Assembly: GCA_900541475.1 (NCBI GenBank)
Contig: UQJV01000004.1
Span: 1-64,000 of the forward strand
Reading direction: 5' to 3'
DNA length: 64,000 bases
Source of the DNA: an uncultured Collinsella sp.
GTDB taxonomy: Bacteria; Actinomycetota; Coriobacteriia; Coriobacteriales; Coriobacteriaceae
Numbering within the stretch: the stretch's first letter is position 1; each line of letters opens with the position of its first letter. Below the pieces are notes generated by a model. The model worked only from the letters and a program-made list of their open reading frames with translations. It did not search any database and was not told where the DNA came from. The position numbers were made by a program, and so were the translations under genes. This document shows positions 50,918 through 59,647 of this stretch, piece after piece.

Positions 50918-50964
50918 GACTCTCCCATCAACTATGGCGAATTGGGGTAGGGTTACTTTGCACC

Positions 50965-51001
50965 AAAAAGGCGCCCGGACCGTGTGGACCGGACGCCTTT
51001 C
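50965..51001 (-). terminator. Terminator after ldh
   Basis: AAAGGCG-CCCGG and CCGG-ACGCCTTT pair with a small mismatch, right after the lactate dehydrogenase stop, with AAAAAG before and TTTC after. Confidence 0.85.
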
Positions 51002-51031
51002 ATTGTAGCCTGTTGCCCAAAAGAGCTGGAT

Positions 51032-51982
51032 TTAGCAGGAGAAGTCGACGCTGTCGATGATGTCCTTGAGGGCCTTGGCGGAGGCGGTAAGCTCATGCTG
51101 CTCGTCATCGTTCAGCGGCACGGGAACGCGGCAGACAACGCCGTCGCGGCCAACGACGGTCGGCATGGAGATGGCAAGATCGGACAGGCCATACTCGCCC
51201 ACCATGAGCGAGGAGACGGGCAGAACGGTCTGCTCGTCACGCATGACGGCGGTGCAAATGCGCTTAACGGCCATGGCGACGCCGTAGTAGGTAGCGTGCT
51301 TCTTCTCGATGATGGTGTAGGCGGAGTTCTTGACGTCCTCGGCGATGCGCTTCTCGGCAGCCTCATGCTCCAGATGACCGTGAAGCTCGCAGAAGGTGTT
51401 CAGCGGAACGCCGGCAACCTGAGCGCTGGACCAAGCGACAAACTCGGAATCGCCGTGCTCACCCATGACATAGGCCTGGACATCGCGCGGGTCGACCTCG
51501 ACATGGGCACCAAGCATCTGCTGCAGACGGCCGGTGTCGAGCACGGTACCGGAACCGATGACGTGGCCCTCGGGCAGGCCGGACATCTTGATGGCGGCGT
51601 AGGTCAGAACATCGACCGGGTTGGAGACGATGAGCAGAATGCCGTCGAAGCCGGACTTCTTAATCTCGGGGATAATGGACTTAAAGATGCTGACGTTCTT
51701 GTTGACCAGGTCCAGGCGAGTCTCACCGGGCTTCTGGGCAGCGCCAGCGGTGACGACGATCATGGCGGCGTCGGCGACATCGGAATAATCGCCGGCGTAG
51801 ATCTTCATCGGCTCGGCAAACGTCATGCCGTGCGCGATATCCAGGGCCTCACCCTCGGCGCGGTTCTTGTCCACGTCGATGAGGACCATCTCGGAGAACA
51901 GACCACTCTGCATCAGCGCGAACGCCGAAGACGAACCAACGAAACCGCAGCCGACAATAGCGACCTTCTTCTCGTTAACCAT
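51032..51982 (-). CDS. ldh: L-lactate dehydrogenase
   Basis: NAD-dependent L-lactate dehydrogenase (316 aa), reducing pyruvate to lactate in fermentation. The Rossmann motif VGCGFVGSSSAFALMQSG, the substrate-loop AGAAQKPGETRLDLV (Gln, as in lactate rather than malate enzymes), VSNPVDVLTYAAIKMSG and the catalytic-His motif GEHGDSEFVAWS are present. The start at 51982 has GGGAG upstream; a frame to 52060 has none. A hairpin in the 5' leader may stabilise the message. Confidence 0.95.
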   Translation of the reverse strand: MVNEKKVAIVGCGFVGSSSAFALMQSGLFSEMVLIDVDKNRAEGEALDIAHGMTFAEPMKIYAGDYSDVADAAMIVVTAGAAQKPGETRLDLVNKNVSIFKSIIPEIKKSGFDGILLIVSNPVDVLTYAAIKMSGLPEGHVIGSGTVLDTGRLQQMLGAHVEVDPRDVQAYVMGEHGDSEFVAWSSAQVAGVPLNTFCELHGHLEHEAAEKRIAEDVKNSAYTIIEKKHATYYGVAMAVKRICTAVMRDEQTVLPVSSLMVGEYGLSDLAISMPTVVGRDGVVCRVPVPLNDDEQHELTASAKALKDIIDSVDFSC

Positions 51983-52007
51983 TAGAAACTCCCATCTCTC
52001 TCCACAA

Positions 52008-52040
52008 GCAAGCCGCCCGGGAACGACCCGAGCGGCTTGC
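52008..52040 (-). repeat. 5'-leader hairpin of ldh
   Basis: GCAAGCCGC pairs with GCGGCTTGC with CGGG/CCCG inside, about 26 nt upstream of the ldh start. No T-run is present, so it is not a terminator; a message-stabilising or regulatory role is possible. Confidence 0.5.
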
Positions 52041-52183
52041 CGTAATCCCAATACATCCAATCGGGACTTTGATTATGCTCCTATTCGCAGCCAAAAATCG
52101 ACCGTTTACCGAAATTGTTTGCAGAAATCGTAAAATAACTGCACGAAATCGGTTTCGAGCTATTGACGAGTCGAAACAGGTTT

Positions 52184-53347
52184 CTAATACAGACCCGCCT
52201 CGCGGATGGCCTCGACAGCCAAAGCAATCTGATCGGGCGGCAGGACCAGCGCCATGCGCACGTGCCCCTCGCCCGAAGGACCAAAGCTCGCGCCCGGCGT
52301 CACCACAACGCCGGCCTTCTCCATGAGCTCCTCGCAAAACGCCATGGAATCGGTGCGACCACCGGGAAGCTTGGCCCACACAAACATAGAGCCATGCGCG
52401 TTGGGACGCTCCCAGCCCAGGCCCTCAAGACCGTCGCACAGGGCATCGCGGCGCTCCTGGTACTTCAGACGCTGCGCCTCGACCTCATCGCGCGGACCGT
52501 TCAGGCAGGCGATAGCAGCCTTCTGGATCGGGAAGAACATACCAAAGTCGATCTGGCCGCGCAGCTTGGCAAAGGCCGAGACCACATCCTCGCGACCGAC
52601 CAAAAAGCCGATACGCGCACCGGTGACGTTAAACGACTTGGAGAGCGAGAAGAACTCAACGCCCACCTCGAGCGCGCCGGGATACTGCAAGAAGCTGCCG
52701 CCCGGCTCGCCGTCGAACACGATGTCGGAGTATGCGTTGTCGTGAACGATGAGCAGGTCGTGCTCGCGGGCGAAAGCGATGATCTCCTCGTAGACCTCGG
52801 GCGTGCCCACCGAGCCCACCGGGTTGGCGGGCAGCGACACAATCATGTACTTGGCACGATCGGCCACCTCGGGATCGATACCCGCCACATAGGGCAGGTA
52901 ATTGTGCTCCGCCACCAGCGGATAGTACTCGAGCTTGGCATCGGCGATCTTGGCACCTGCCTCAAAGACCGGGTAGCACGGATCGGGAACCAGAATGGTG
53001 TCACCCGGATCGAGCAGGGCAAGGCCCAAATGGCCAACGCCCTCCTGCGTGCCGTTGCACGACTGCACCATAGACGGCGTAATGCCCGAAACGCCAAAGC
53101 GACGCTCGTAGTAATCGCACACGGCTTGCTTGAGTTCGGGCAGGTCGCGCAGGGCATACTTCCACATCTCGGGGTCCTGGGCCGCTTGCGTGAGCGCCTC
53201 GACCACGTGGTCGTACGGCTTAAAGTCGGGCGTGCCCACGCTCATGTTGTAAATGGTCTTGCCCTGAGCCTTCAGCGCAAGCAGTTTGTTGTTGAGCGAG
53301 GCGAAGACCTCCGCGCCAAAGCGGTCGAGACGCTGCGATGCCTGCAT
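52184..53347 (-). CDS. Class I aminotransferase, possible DAP-branch enzyme
   Basis: PLP fold-type I aminotransferase of 387 aa. Family motifs are YNMSVGTPDFKPYDHVV, QSCNGTQEGVGHLGLALL, VSLPANPVGSVGTPEVYEEI, IVHDNAYSDIVFDG and the PLP-lysine segment FSLSKSFNVTGARIGFLVG. The layout resembles LL-DAP aminotransferase and aspartate aminotransferase. As the organism uses DapH, an N-acetyl-LL-DAP aminotransferase must exist, and this gene 4 kb from the operon is a candidate. The start at 53347 has AAAGGTGG upstream. Confidence 0.85.
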   Translation of the reverse strand: MQASQRLDRFGAEVFASLNNKLLALKAQGKTIYNMSVGTPDFKPYDHVVEALTQAAQDPEMWKYALRDLPELKQAVCDYYERRFGVSGITPSMVQSCNGTQEGVGHLGLALLDPGDTILVPDPCYPVFEAGAKIADAKLEYYPLVAEHNYLPYVAGIDPEVADRAKYMIVSLPANPVGSVGTPEVYEEIIAFAREHDLLIVHDNAYSDIVFDGEPGGSFLQYPGALEVGVEFFSLSKSFNVTGARIGFLVGREDVVSAFAKLRGQIDFGMFFPIQKAAIACLNGPRDEVEAQRLKYQERRDALCDGLEGLGWERPNAHGSMFVWAKLPGGRTDSMAFCEELMEKAGVVVTPGASFGPSGEGHVRMALVLPPDQIALAVEAIREAGLY

Positions 53348-53465
53348 GGTGCCACCTTTCGATATGAAAAACGCGGCGCTCCGACAAGAGCGCCGCGCGA
53401 TACGGGCCATCAGATTGCAAAAGTGTAACGCTTGCAACCCCCGCATTGGTTCAATTTAGCCAACC

Positions 53466-55466
53466 TTAGTCAATTGGATTGAGCGCGTCGATCTGCGCAA
53501 GCCACAGTCGCGAGCTGGCGTCACTCGGCATACGCCAATCGCCGCGCGGGCTGAGCGTCACCGAGCCCACCTTGGGACCATCGGGCAGGCAGCTGCGCTT
53601 AAACTGCTGGGCAAAGAAGCGACGGTAGAACGTACGCAACCACGTGTGGACAGTCTTGACGTCGTAGGCGCCCTCGAAGCTTTTGAGCGCCATGCGGTAG
53701 ATCTTGCCCGGCTCAAAGCCAAAACGCAGCAGGTAGTAGAGGAAGTAGTCGTGCAGCTCGTACGGGCCCACCAAATCCTCAGTCTTCTGCGCAATCTCGC
53801 CGTCGCCCGTGGGCGGCAGAAGCTCGGGGGACACCGGCGTATCGAGGATATCGAGCAAGACCTCGGCAATACGCCCGCCAAAAACATCAGCGGCATAGCG
53901 CACCAGATGGCGCACAAGCGTCTTGGGCACGCTCGCGTTGACGGCGTACATGCTCATGTGGTCGCCGTTGTAGGTAGCCCAGCCGAGCGCCAGCTCCGAC
54001 AGGTCGCCCGTGCCGATGACAAAACCGCCGGCCTGATTGGCCAGGTCCATCAGAATCTGCGTACGCTCGCGGGCCTGGCTGTTCTCGTAGGTCACGTCCT
54101 GGACGGTCGGATCGTGCTCGATGTCCTTAAAATGCTGCTCCACGGCTGCATGGATCGAGACTTCGCGGAAGCTCACACCCAGGTCGCGGGCAAGCGACTC
54201 GGCATTCGACTTGGTGCGATGCGTCGTGCCAAAGCCGGGCATGGAGACCGCCGTGATACCCGTGCGCGGCAGCCCTAGCGCATCGAAGGCACGCACGGTT
54301 ACAAGCAGTGCCAGCGTGGAGTCCAGGCCGCCCGAAAGACCGATGACTGCAGCCTTGGTACCCGTATGGGCAAGGCGGGTCTTGAGGCCCGCGGTCTGCA
54401 AGTCAAGAATGGTCTCGCAGCGCTCGGCCAGGTCGCCGTGATCGGCCGGCACAAAGGGCGCGCGGGGGAAGGCGCGGTCGATGCCGAGCGCATCGCGCAG
54501 GACAGGCTCTTTGGCCAGCACGCCCTCAAACGAAAACTCAACGGTCGTGGCCTCCAGCGCATCGTCCGCGCGTGTCCACGTCGTCGAGCGACGGCGCTCG
54601 GCAACCAGGCGGTCAAGATCGACGTCGGCGATGGCCATGTCGCAGGTAAGCAGCTTGGTCGCGGCGAGCTTGGAGCCGTTTTCGTAGACGAGGTTCTCAC
54701 CCGCAAAGACCATATCGGTCGTGGACTCGCCCTCACTCGCGTCCGCATAGGCATAGGCGCAGTACAAGCGCGCACTCTGATTGGAGATAAGGCTGCGGCG
54801 GTAGTCTGCCTTACCGATAATCTCATCCGAGGCCGACGGGTTGAGAATCACCGTCGCACCGGCAAGCGCCATCTCGGTCGAAGGGGGCGCCGGCACCCAC
54901 AGGTCTTCACAGACCTCAACGCCCAGCACCATATCCTCGGCACCTTCATCACAGCAGCGGTAGACAAGCCCCGAACCCAGCGGAACCGGACCCTGACCGG
55001 CAAATTCAACCCACACGGGATCCGCAGGCGCTGGAGCAAACCAACGGCGCTCATAGAACTCGCCATAGTTGGGCAGATACTTCTTGGCCGTGAGGCCCAA
55101 AAGCTCGCCCGCGCAGCACACGGCGGCGCAGTTGTAGATATTCTCGGCAACTGCAACGGGAAGACCGATGGTAAAGACGACCGGCAACTCACGGGTTTCA
55201 TCGAGGATGTGCACAAGTGCCGCCTCGCAGGCATGCAGCAGTGTGCGGTTATGGAACAGGTCAGCCGCGGTATAGCCGGTCAGGTTAAGCTCGGGCAGCA
55301 CCAGCGCGCGAACGCCGCGCTCGGTAGCCTCGCGAACAGCCGCCAACGCAACCTCGGCATTGCCCTCGACATCGGCAACGCGAATCTTGGGCGAGGCCGC
55401 CGCCACACGCAAAAAGCCGTCGTTCTTATTAGCCGAAACGCAGCATTGCCTTGTTGATCTGGACAC
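53466..55466 (-). CDS. nadE: Glutamine-dependent NAD+ synthetase
   Basis: Two-domain NAD synthetase of 666 aa. The N-terminal CN-hydrolase (glutaminase) has Glu in LPELNLTGYTAAD, Lys in KKYLPNYGEFYE and Cys in VEVCEDLWVP. The synthetase domain has the ATP loop GLSGGLDSTLALL, GTGDLSELALGW and FGGRIAEVLLDILDTPVSPELLP. The reaction converts nicotinic acid adenine dinucleotide to NAD. The start is GTG at 55466, with GAAGGGG upstream. Confidence 0.96.
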   Translation of the reverse strand: MSRSTRQCCVSANKNDGFLRVAAASPKIRVADVEGNAEVALAAVREATERGVRALVLPELNLTGYTAADLFHNRTLLHACEAALVHILDETRELPVVFTIGLPVAVAENIYNCAAVCCAGELLGLTAKKYLPNYGEFYERRWFAPAPADPVWVEFAGQGPVPLGSGLVYRCCDEGAEDMVLGVEVCEDLWVPAPPSTEMALAGATVILNPSASDEIIGKADYRRSLISNQSARLYCAYAYADASEGESTTDMVFAGENLVYENGSKLAATKLLTCDMAIADVDLDRLVAERRRSTTWTRADDALEATTVEFSFEGVLAKEPVLRDALGIDRAFPRAPFVPADHGDLAERCETILDLQTAGLKTRLAHTGTKAAVIGLSGGLDSTLALLVTVRAFDALGLPRTGITAVSMPGFGTTHRTKSNAESLARDLGVSFREVSIHAAVEQHFKDIEHDPTVQDVTYENSQARERTQILMDLANQAGGFVIGTGDLSELALGWATYNGDHMSMYAVNASVPKTLVRHLVRYAADVFGGRIAEVLLDILDTPVSPELLPPTGDGEIAQKTEDLVGPYELHDYFLYYLLRFGFEPGKIYRMALKSFEGAYDVKTVHTWLRTFYRRFFAQQFKRSCLPDGPKVGSVTLSPRGDWRMPSDASSRLWLAQIDALNPID

Positions 55467-55594
55467 TGGAGGCCCCTTCTACCCTGAGATTCAGTCTAAC
55501 GGACGTTCACATATCTCTAACTAGCCAAAGCAACCTCCCAGTTTACTGAGACGCCAACCTGTGCTAAGAGCATGTATTCCAAAAATATCTTTAA

Positions 55595-55633
55595 TTAAAA
55601 AAGGAGAAATCGATAATCGACTTCTCCTTTAAG
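55595..55633 (-). terminator. Strong terminator closing the peptide/radical-SAM operon
   Basis: Minus-strand AAAGGAGAA and TTCTCCTTT, plus CGAT/ATCG in the loop, are followed by TTTTTTAATT. It lies 22 nt past the peptide stop, so the peptide is the last gene of the operon. Confidence 0.93.
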
Positions 55634-55654
55634 CGAGGCAAGTAAATTCCGAAA

Positions 55655-55765
55655 CTAATGGCAGAATTTATCCATGTAGTCCTCAAAGTCGAACACTTCT
55701 ACCACGACGCCCTCTTCCTGAGACTCTTTCAGTTGCTCCAAGAGATCTTTGTTAATAACGTCCAT
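55655..55765 (-). CDS. 36-residue peptide, candidate radical-SAM-modified precursor
   Basis: A 36-residue peptide with a strong ribosome-binding site (AGAGGAGG) 7 nt before the ATG, placed 13 nt after the radical SAM gene stop. It has 11 Asp/Glu and 3 Lys. The first half is helix-prone (NKDLLEQLKESQEEG), followed by a VVVEV strand and an aromatic, acidic end EDYMDKFCH with a lone Cys35 next to the C-terminal His36. There is no Gly-Gly cleavage site and no signal peptide. This is the expected form of a precursor with a leader and a short C-terminal core, but modification is inferred from position. Confidence 0.75.
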   Translation of the reverse strand: MDVINKDLLEQLKESQEEGVVVEVFDFEDYMDKFCH

Positions 55766-55778
55766 GCAGAAACCTCCT

Positions 55779-58100
55779 CTATCTAATCAATTGTAGTATA
55801 TCTGCTTTCATGCAATTATCAACCAACTTGTTTAATTGCTCCTCGTTTGCCGATAGTCCCTCTTTTTTCAAAATGTCGCGCACCTCGTTCTTAGTAATCG
55901 GCTTTTCAAACAACGAAAGCAAAGCGAACGAATAATCATTAACCGCACACATTCTATGGGTGGCACAACTCAGCAGTACTCTTAACCCCTCTTTTGAGCG
56001 TCCGACTTCTTTAACAAACGAACTTTTAACCAATTGAAAACCATTATCGTGCATTACATAATCGGCATCGATATTTGTATTCAGCAATCCATAATGCAAC
56101 AGTTCTTCTATCGCCCTTGTCAGCTCGAGGTCGCCCTGATCAAGAATAAGAGAAATGCTACAATCGGCCTCCAATAAACGGGCCAACTTAAGGTATACCA
56201 ACTGGGAAACAGCATAGACATGATGGTATTCAGAATTATAGAAGTAGGCAAATGGCTCAACGAGCACGACAGAGGTCTTGGAATCCAGCCAGATTCGATC
56301 AGCTGGATTTAGACTAGTTAGCCGTCGCTTTACTTTGGTCAAATGTCCCTTATACCTGACAGCGTGAATAGAATCTAGGATCCAGGTCACCTCTGAAATA
56401 TGAAGCCGCTGGGGCAAGTCAATTGTGTCGCTACCGTTTATGACCTCTTGCATATAAAAATCAATATGATGCTCATCAGATAAGGATTTTGCTTCATTTA
56501 AAGTTAAACCAGTGCCTGAAACATAATCCACTTCGAGGCGCAAATCCTCATATTGGGACTTCGGCATTACAGAGACACCATACTTATCGGGATGATTCCA
56601 AACATCCGACCCCATAACGAGACCAAAATTCGTAAATCCTCTCGTGGAATATGGAACACCACATACCTGTTTTGAATAATTCAAAACATTCTCTGTATAA
56701 GCTAAGGTGTTCAGAGCCTCTTCTTTAGTTTCGGTCGGAAAGCCAATCATAAAAAATAGATGAACAGGAATACCCGCATTGAGACAATCATGGATATTGC
56801 GATCAATCCAATCAACTCTCGTGTTCTTCTTCATTAGATCAAGAACTCTTTGGTTGTATGACTCGAGGCCAAACTGAATCTGCCTACATCCACTTTGGTA
56901 TATCTTGTTAAAAACGTCTGTACTTAGGGTTGGAGAGAACCTCGTTTCTCCATGCCAGAAAAACGTTTTTCCCGATGCGTTTATTTCATCCGCGAGTTGC
57001 TCCATTCTTTTGCCTTCGAATGTTTCATCCACAAAAGAGAAAACTCTCGTGCCGTATTTTTCATTTAACCGACACATTATTTCAAATACTCTCGATATAG
57101 GCATCTTTCGGTAACAACCACCGGTAGCACCGGGAATGGTGCAGAAGGCGCAATGATTAAAACACTGCCTAGAGGAATAAACCGGCAATATTAGCTCAGG
57201 CATGAAGTATTTAGAAAGGGCGAAGCCATCGAAATCGGGAACTGTATCGTTGATAAATGTTTGCTCAATCCGATGGTTTTTATATATCTTTCCACCTTTA
57301 GCATGGCAAAGGTTTGGAACACAGTCGAGATTGTCATCACCAGAGTCAAGAGCCTCAAGAAGACGTGCAAGCGGCTCTTCGCCGTCATACATCATTATCG
57401 AATCAATGTATTCAAAAAAGGGATGCCATTCTTTCATGCAGTCATCTGCTAAACGAGTAATGTAATTGCCGCCCAATGAGACGTGTTTAACAGATGGACA
57501 TTCTTCTTTAATCAGTTTCGCTAACGTAACTGCAGAAATCAATTGGAAACAGCCGCTCACCGAAATCCCAATAAACTCGATTTTTTCCCTCTGAATACGC
57601 TTAAGAAAGGCAGTTTCATAGAAGGAAATAAACGGATTATGCAAGGTATCCGCAAGCGATTTCATTATTTCTGGTGTCGAATAATAATCATAGGGCAGAT
57701 CTATGGAGTTGAACGTGTATTTAACTCCATATGAGACGTGATTTATGATATGGAGTGCATTTCTAAAAATGTTTTCAGCATATTGTCTTTCTTTTAGATT
57801 AAAGTATCTCTTCGATCTGAAAATATCTTTTGCCTCGTCAACATTAAGTGCCGACTTTTGTATCAACTCGATTGTTAATTGAACATTCGAACTAAACGAA
57901 TCCTTTGATTCCCGATACCTTTTACAGCACTCTTCGACATGTCTAAAAGATAGGAGGTCATCGTAAAATTCCACGTTTAAGTCAACAATGTCAACTTTGT
58001 ATTGTTCAACCTCTTGAAGATATGACTTCAAAACAGGCAAGGCAAGATACGGCCCCACTGGACTCCATCCTGGGGGAAATACTAAAAGCGTTTTAGGCAT
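55779..58100 (-). CDS. B12-binding-domain radical SAM enzyme
   Basis: A protein of 773 aa. The N-terminal region begins KTLLVFPPGWSPVGPYLALP and contains a Rossmann-like stretch ending VSLGGNYITRLADD (about residues 205-220), as in cobalamin-binding domains of class B methylase-type radical SAM proteins. The radical SAM core has the CxxxCxxC cluster Cys313, Cys317, Cys320 (QCFNHCAFCTIPG), then FVDETFEGKRMEQLADEI and IQFGLESYNQRVLDLMKKN. The C-terminal 190 residues are unlike classical SPASM and may end in a PqqD-like winged helix for peptide binding (EKPITKNEVRDILKKEG). It likely modifies the 36-aa peptide. Confidence 0.9.
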   Translation of the reverse strand: MPKTLLVFPPGWSPVGPYLALPVLKSYLQEVEQYKVDIVDLNVEFYDDLLSFRHVEECCKRYRESKDSFSSNVQLTIELIQKSALNVDEAKDIFRSKRYFNLKERQYAENIFRNALHIINHVSYGVKYTFNSIDLPYDYYSTPEIMKSLADTLHNPFISFYETAFLKRIQREKIEFIGISVSGCFQLISAVTLAKLIKEECPSVKHVSLGGNYITRLADDCMKEWHPFFEYIDSIMMYDGEEPLARLLEALDSGDDNLDCVPNLCHAKGGKIYKNHRIEQTFINDTVPDFDGFALSKYFMPELILPVYSSRQCFNHCAFCTIPGATGGCYRKMPISRVFEIMCRLNEKYGTRVFSFVDETFEGKRMEQLADEINASGKTFFWHGETRFSPTLSTDVFNKIYQSGCRQIQFGLESYNQRVLDLMKKNTRVDWIDRNIHDCLNAGIPVHLFFMIGFPTETKEEALNTLAYTENVLNYSKQVCGVPYSTRGFTNFGLVMGSDVWNHPDKYGVSVMPKSQYEDLRLEVDYVSGTGLTLNEAKSLSDEHHIDFYMQEVINGSDTIDLPQRLHISEVTWILDSIHAVRYKGHLTKVKRRLTSLNPADRIWLDSKTSVVLVEPFAYFYNSEYHHVYAVSQLVYLKLARLLEADCSISLILDQGDLELTRAIEELLHYGLLNTNIDADYVMHDNGFQLVKSSFVKEVGRSKEGLRVLLSCATHRMCAVNDYSFALLSLFEKPITKNEVRDILKKEGLSANEEQLNKLVDNCMKADILQLIR

Positions 58101-58107
58101 ATCAACG

Positions 58108-59292
58108 TCACATCTTTCGCAAATAATTCAATTGAAACACAACTACCATCATAATTGAAAATACACCAAGTCCTGTAACGAGAATTGAGAACATCGCGAT
58201 GCTCGTGAACAGCGAAACAAGAAGTGTTGAAATAACAACAGCAACCGATTGCAAAGACTCCCTAATTGAAAACAGGCTTATCGATTCAGATCCGTCTCTC
58301 GCCAAATCCTGCAGCGATGTTATGAGAAGCACATCTTGAATGGCGTTTCCGGCACCGACGATAAAAAGGAAAATAAACGATATCCCTGACGCATAGCGAT
58401 AGCCAAACGCCAGATACGCACCGAGCGCAAGATACGTCACAAAACAATATGATTTAACGCAATCGGAACCACTGATTAAACGACCGTATATTGTATTTCC
58501 GAACAACAGTCCGATTGTAAGACTACTCTGAAGGAATCCATATTGTATCGATGACGAGTCAAATTGCAATTGCGCTATAGCTGGCAAAAGAGAATTCAGA
58601 GAGCCGAATGCCACGCCACTAGAAATATCGATTAATAGGAAACCAATTGCCAAGTGCTTCGCGCTAAGATCACTAAATGCAGTCCTGTTTTTTTCATTTT
58701 TGCTTATTCCCTCTTTATCATTAACCTCGATAACCGACGGAACATCTCGCAGCAACCAGAACGACGCGGCAAAAGAAAGCGCGTCTAATGCAAGAACAGC
58801 CTCCGCCCCAAATTGAGCGACAACAAAACCGCCGGCAACTGGCCCCAGAACCATCATCAAATTCTGCAGGAACCCAAACGAATTATTAATTACGTCGCGA
58901 TTGATACTATTCGTATTGGCTCTTAACAACGAGTAAAAGCAGGGCATTTCTACCGTTCGGCAAAGCGATACCGCGCACGTAATAGCAAACATACTCCATT
59001 TACTATCAACAAAAATATAGCAAACGAATAATCCCGCGCGAATTAAGTCTGCCAATCTCATGGCCTGCAGTGTCCCGATACCCATCTTCTGAGGCAGCTG
59101 CGCGAGCGCAACTGAAAACAGAGAGGGGGCAAATCTGCAGCAGACCATCAAAGCAGTTGCAGAAACATCGTGAGTTACCTCGTAAATCAGCATTGGCAAA
59201 GCAATATTCGCACACCAATTGCCTATTTCGCTTATCCCTCTAGCAATATATAGGACCCGAACCGGACGGCTAGCTCTCAATACCGTGAACAT
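58108..59292 (-). CDS. MFS-type exporter of the peptide operon
   Basis: A protein of 394 aa with about 12 hydrophobic segments, in the MFS family (MFS_3-like). RPVRVLYIARGISEIGNWCANIALPMLIYEV opens helix 1, and VCYIFVDSKWSMFAIT, FLLIDISSGVAFGSLNSLLPAIAQL and ISFIFLFIVGAGNAI are clear spans. In the operon it probably exports the mature product or confers self-protection. The ATG at 59292 has GAGG at 9 nt. The gene overlaps the preceding one by 23 nt and is 7 nt from the radical SAM start. Confidence 0.88.
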   Translation of the reverse strand: MFTVLRASRPVRVLYIARGISEIGNWCANIALPMLIYEVTHDVSATALMVCCRFAPSLFSVALAQLPQKMGIGTLQAMRLADLIRAGLFVCYIFVDSKWSMFAITCAVSLCRTVEMPCFYSLLRANTNSINRDVINNSFGFLQNLMMVLGPVAGGFVVAQFGAEAVLALDALSFAASFWLLRDVPSVIEVNDKEGISKNEKNRTAFSDLSAKHLAIGFLLIDISSGVAFGSLNSLLPAIAQLQFDSSSIQYGFLQSSLTIGLLFGNTIYGRLISGSDCVKSYCFVTYLALGAYLAFGYRYASGISFIFLFIVGAGNAIQDVLLITSLQDLARDGSESISLFSIRESLQSVAVVISTLLVSLFTSIAMFSILVTGLGVFSIMMVVVFQLNYLRKM

Positions 59293-59551
59293 CACGATTA
59301 ACCTCGTATTTCAGGCCTCGTTCATCCCTTAATAGGAATCCATAATCAACCAAGTACCGCCTCAACACGGCATAATCAGGATAGAGCTGTGACAGCACAC
59401 GATTAACCTGAAGCTCCGTATAACTTGTATTTAATTCAAAGAAAGAGACGGCCCATAGTAGCATGATTCTTTTATAGCTTTCCTTTTTTGGAATTGAAAC
59501 CAGCTCGCCATTCTTGAGAAATCGTTTTTTAAAGTCTATTAGCTCATCCAT
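59270..59551 (-). CDS. DUF2087 protein, first gene of the operon
   Basis: A protein of 93 aa. ESYKRIMLLWAVSFFELNTSYTELQVNRVLSQLYPDYAVLRRYLVDYGFLLRDERGLKYEV matches the DUF2087 pattern (YTE.EVN..L...DY..LRR.L.DYG...R...), a small winged-helix-like domain often fused to or next to transcriptional regulators. GGAGG precedes the ATG. It may regulate the operon. It could instead act as a peptide-binding partner, since winged-helix RRE domains do that in RiPP systems, but this is a guess. Confidence 0.82.
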   Translation of the reverse strand: MDELIDFKKRFLKNGELVSIPKKESYKRIMLLWAVSFFELNTSYTELQVNRVLSQLYPDYAVLRRYLVDYGFLLRDERGLKYEVNRDVHGIES

Positions 59552-59625
59552 TCACATCCTCCATTTCATACGCATCTAATACTAAAAATGCATACGCTTT
59601 AGGCCATCGCATTCAGCTTCTTTAT

Positions 59626-59647
59626 TCGAACTAAACTCGAACTAATC
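59626..59647 (-). promoter_or_regulatory. 11-bp direct repeats upstream of the peptide operon
   Basis: TCGAACTAAAC and TCGAACTAATC are adjacent direct repeats with one helical turn period, about 75-95 bp before the DUF2087 start. This is a plausible operator for the operon. Confidence 0.45.
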
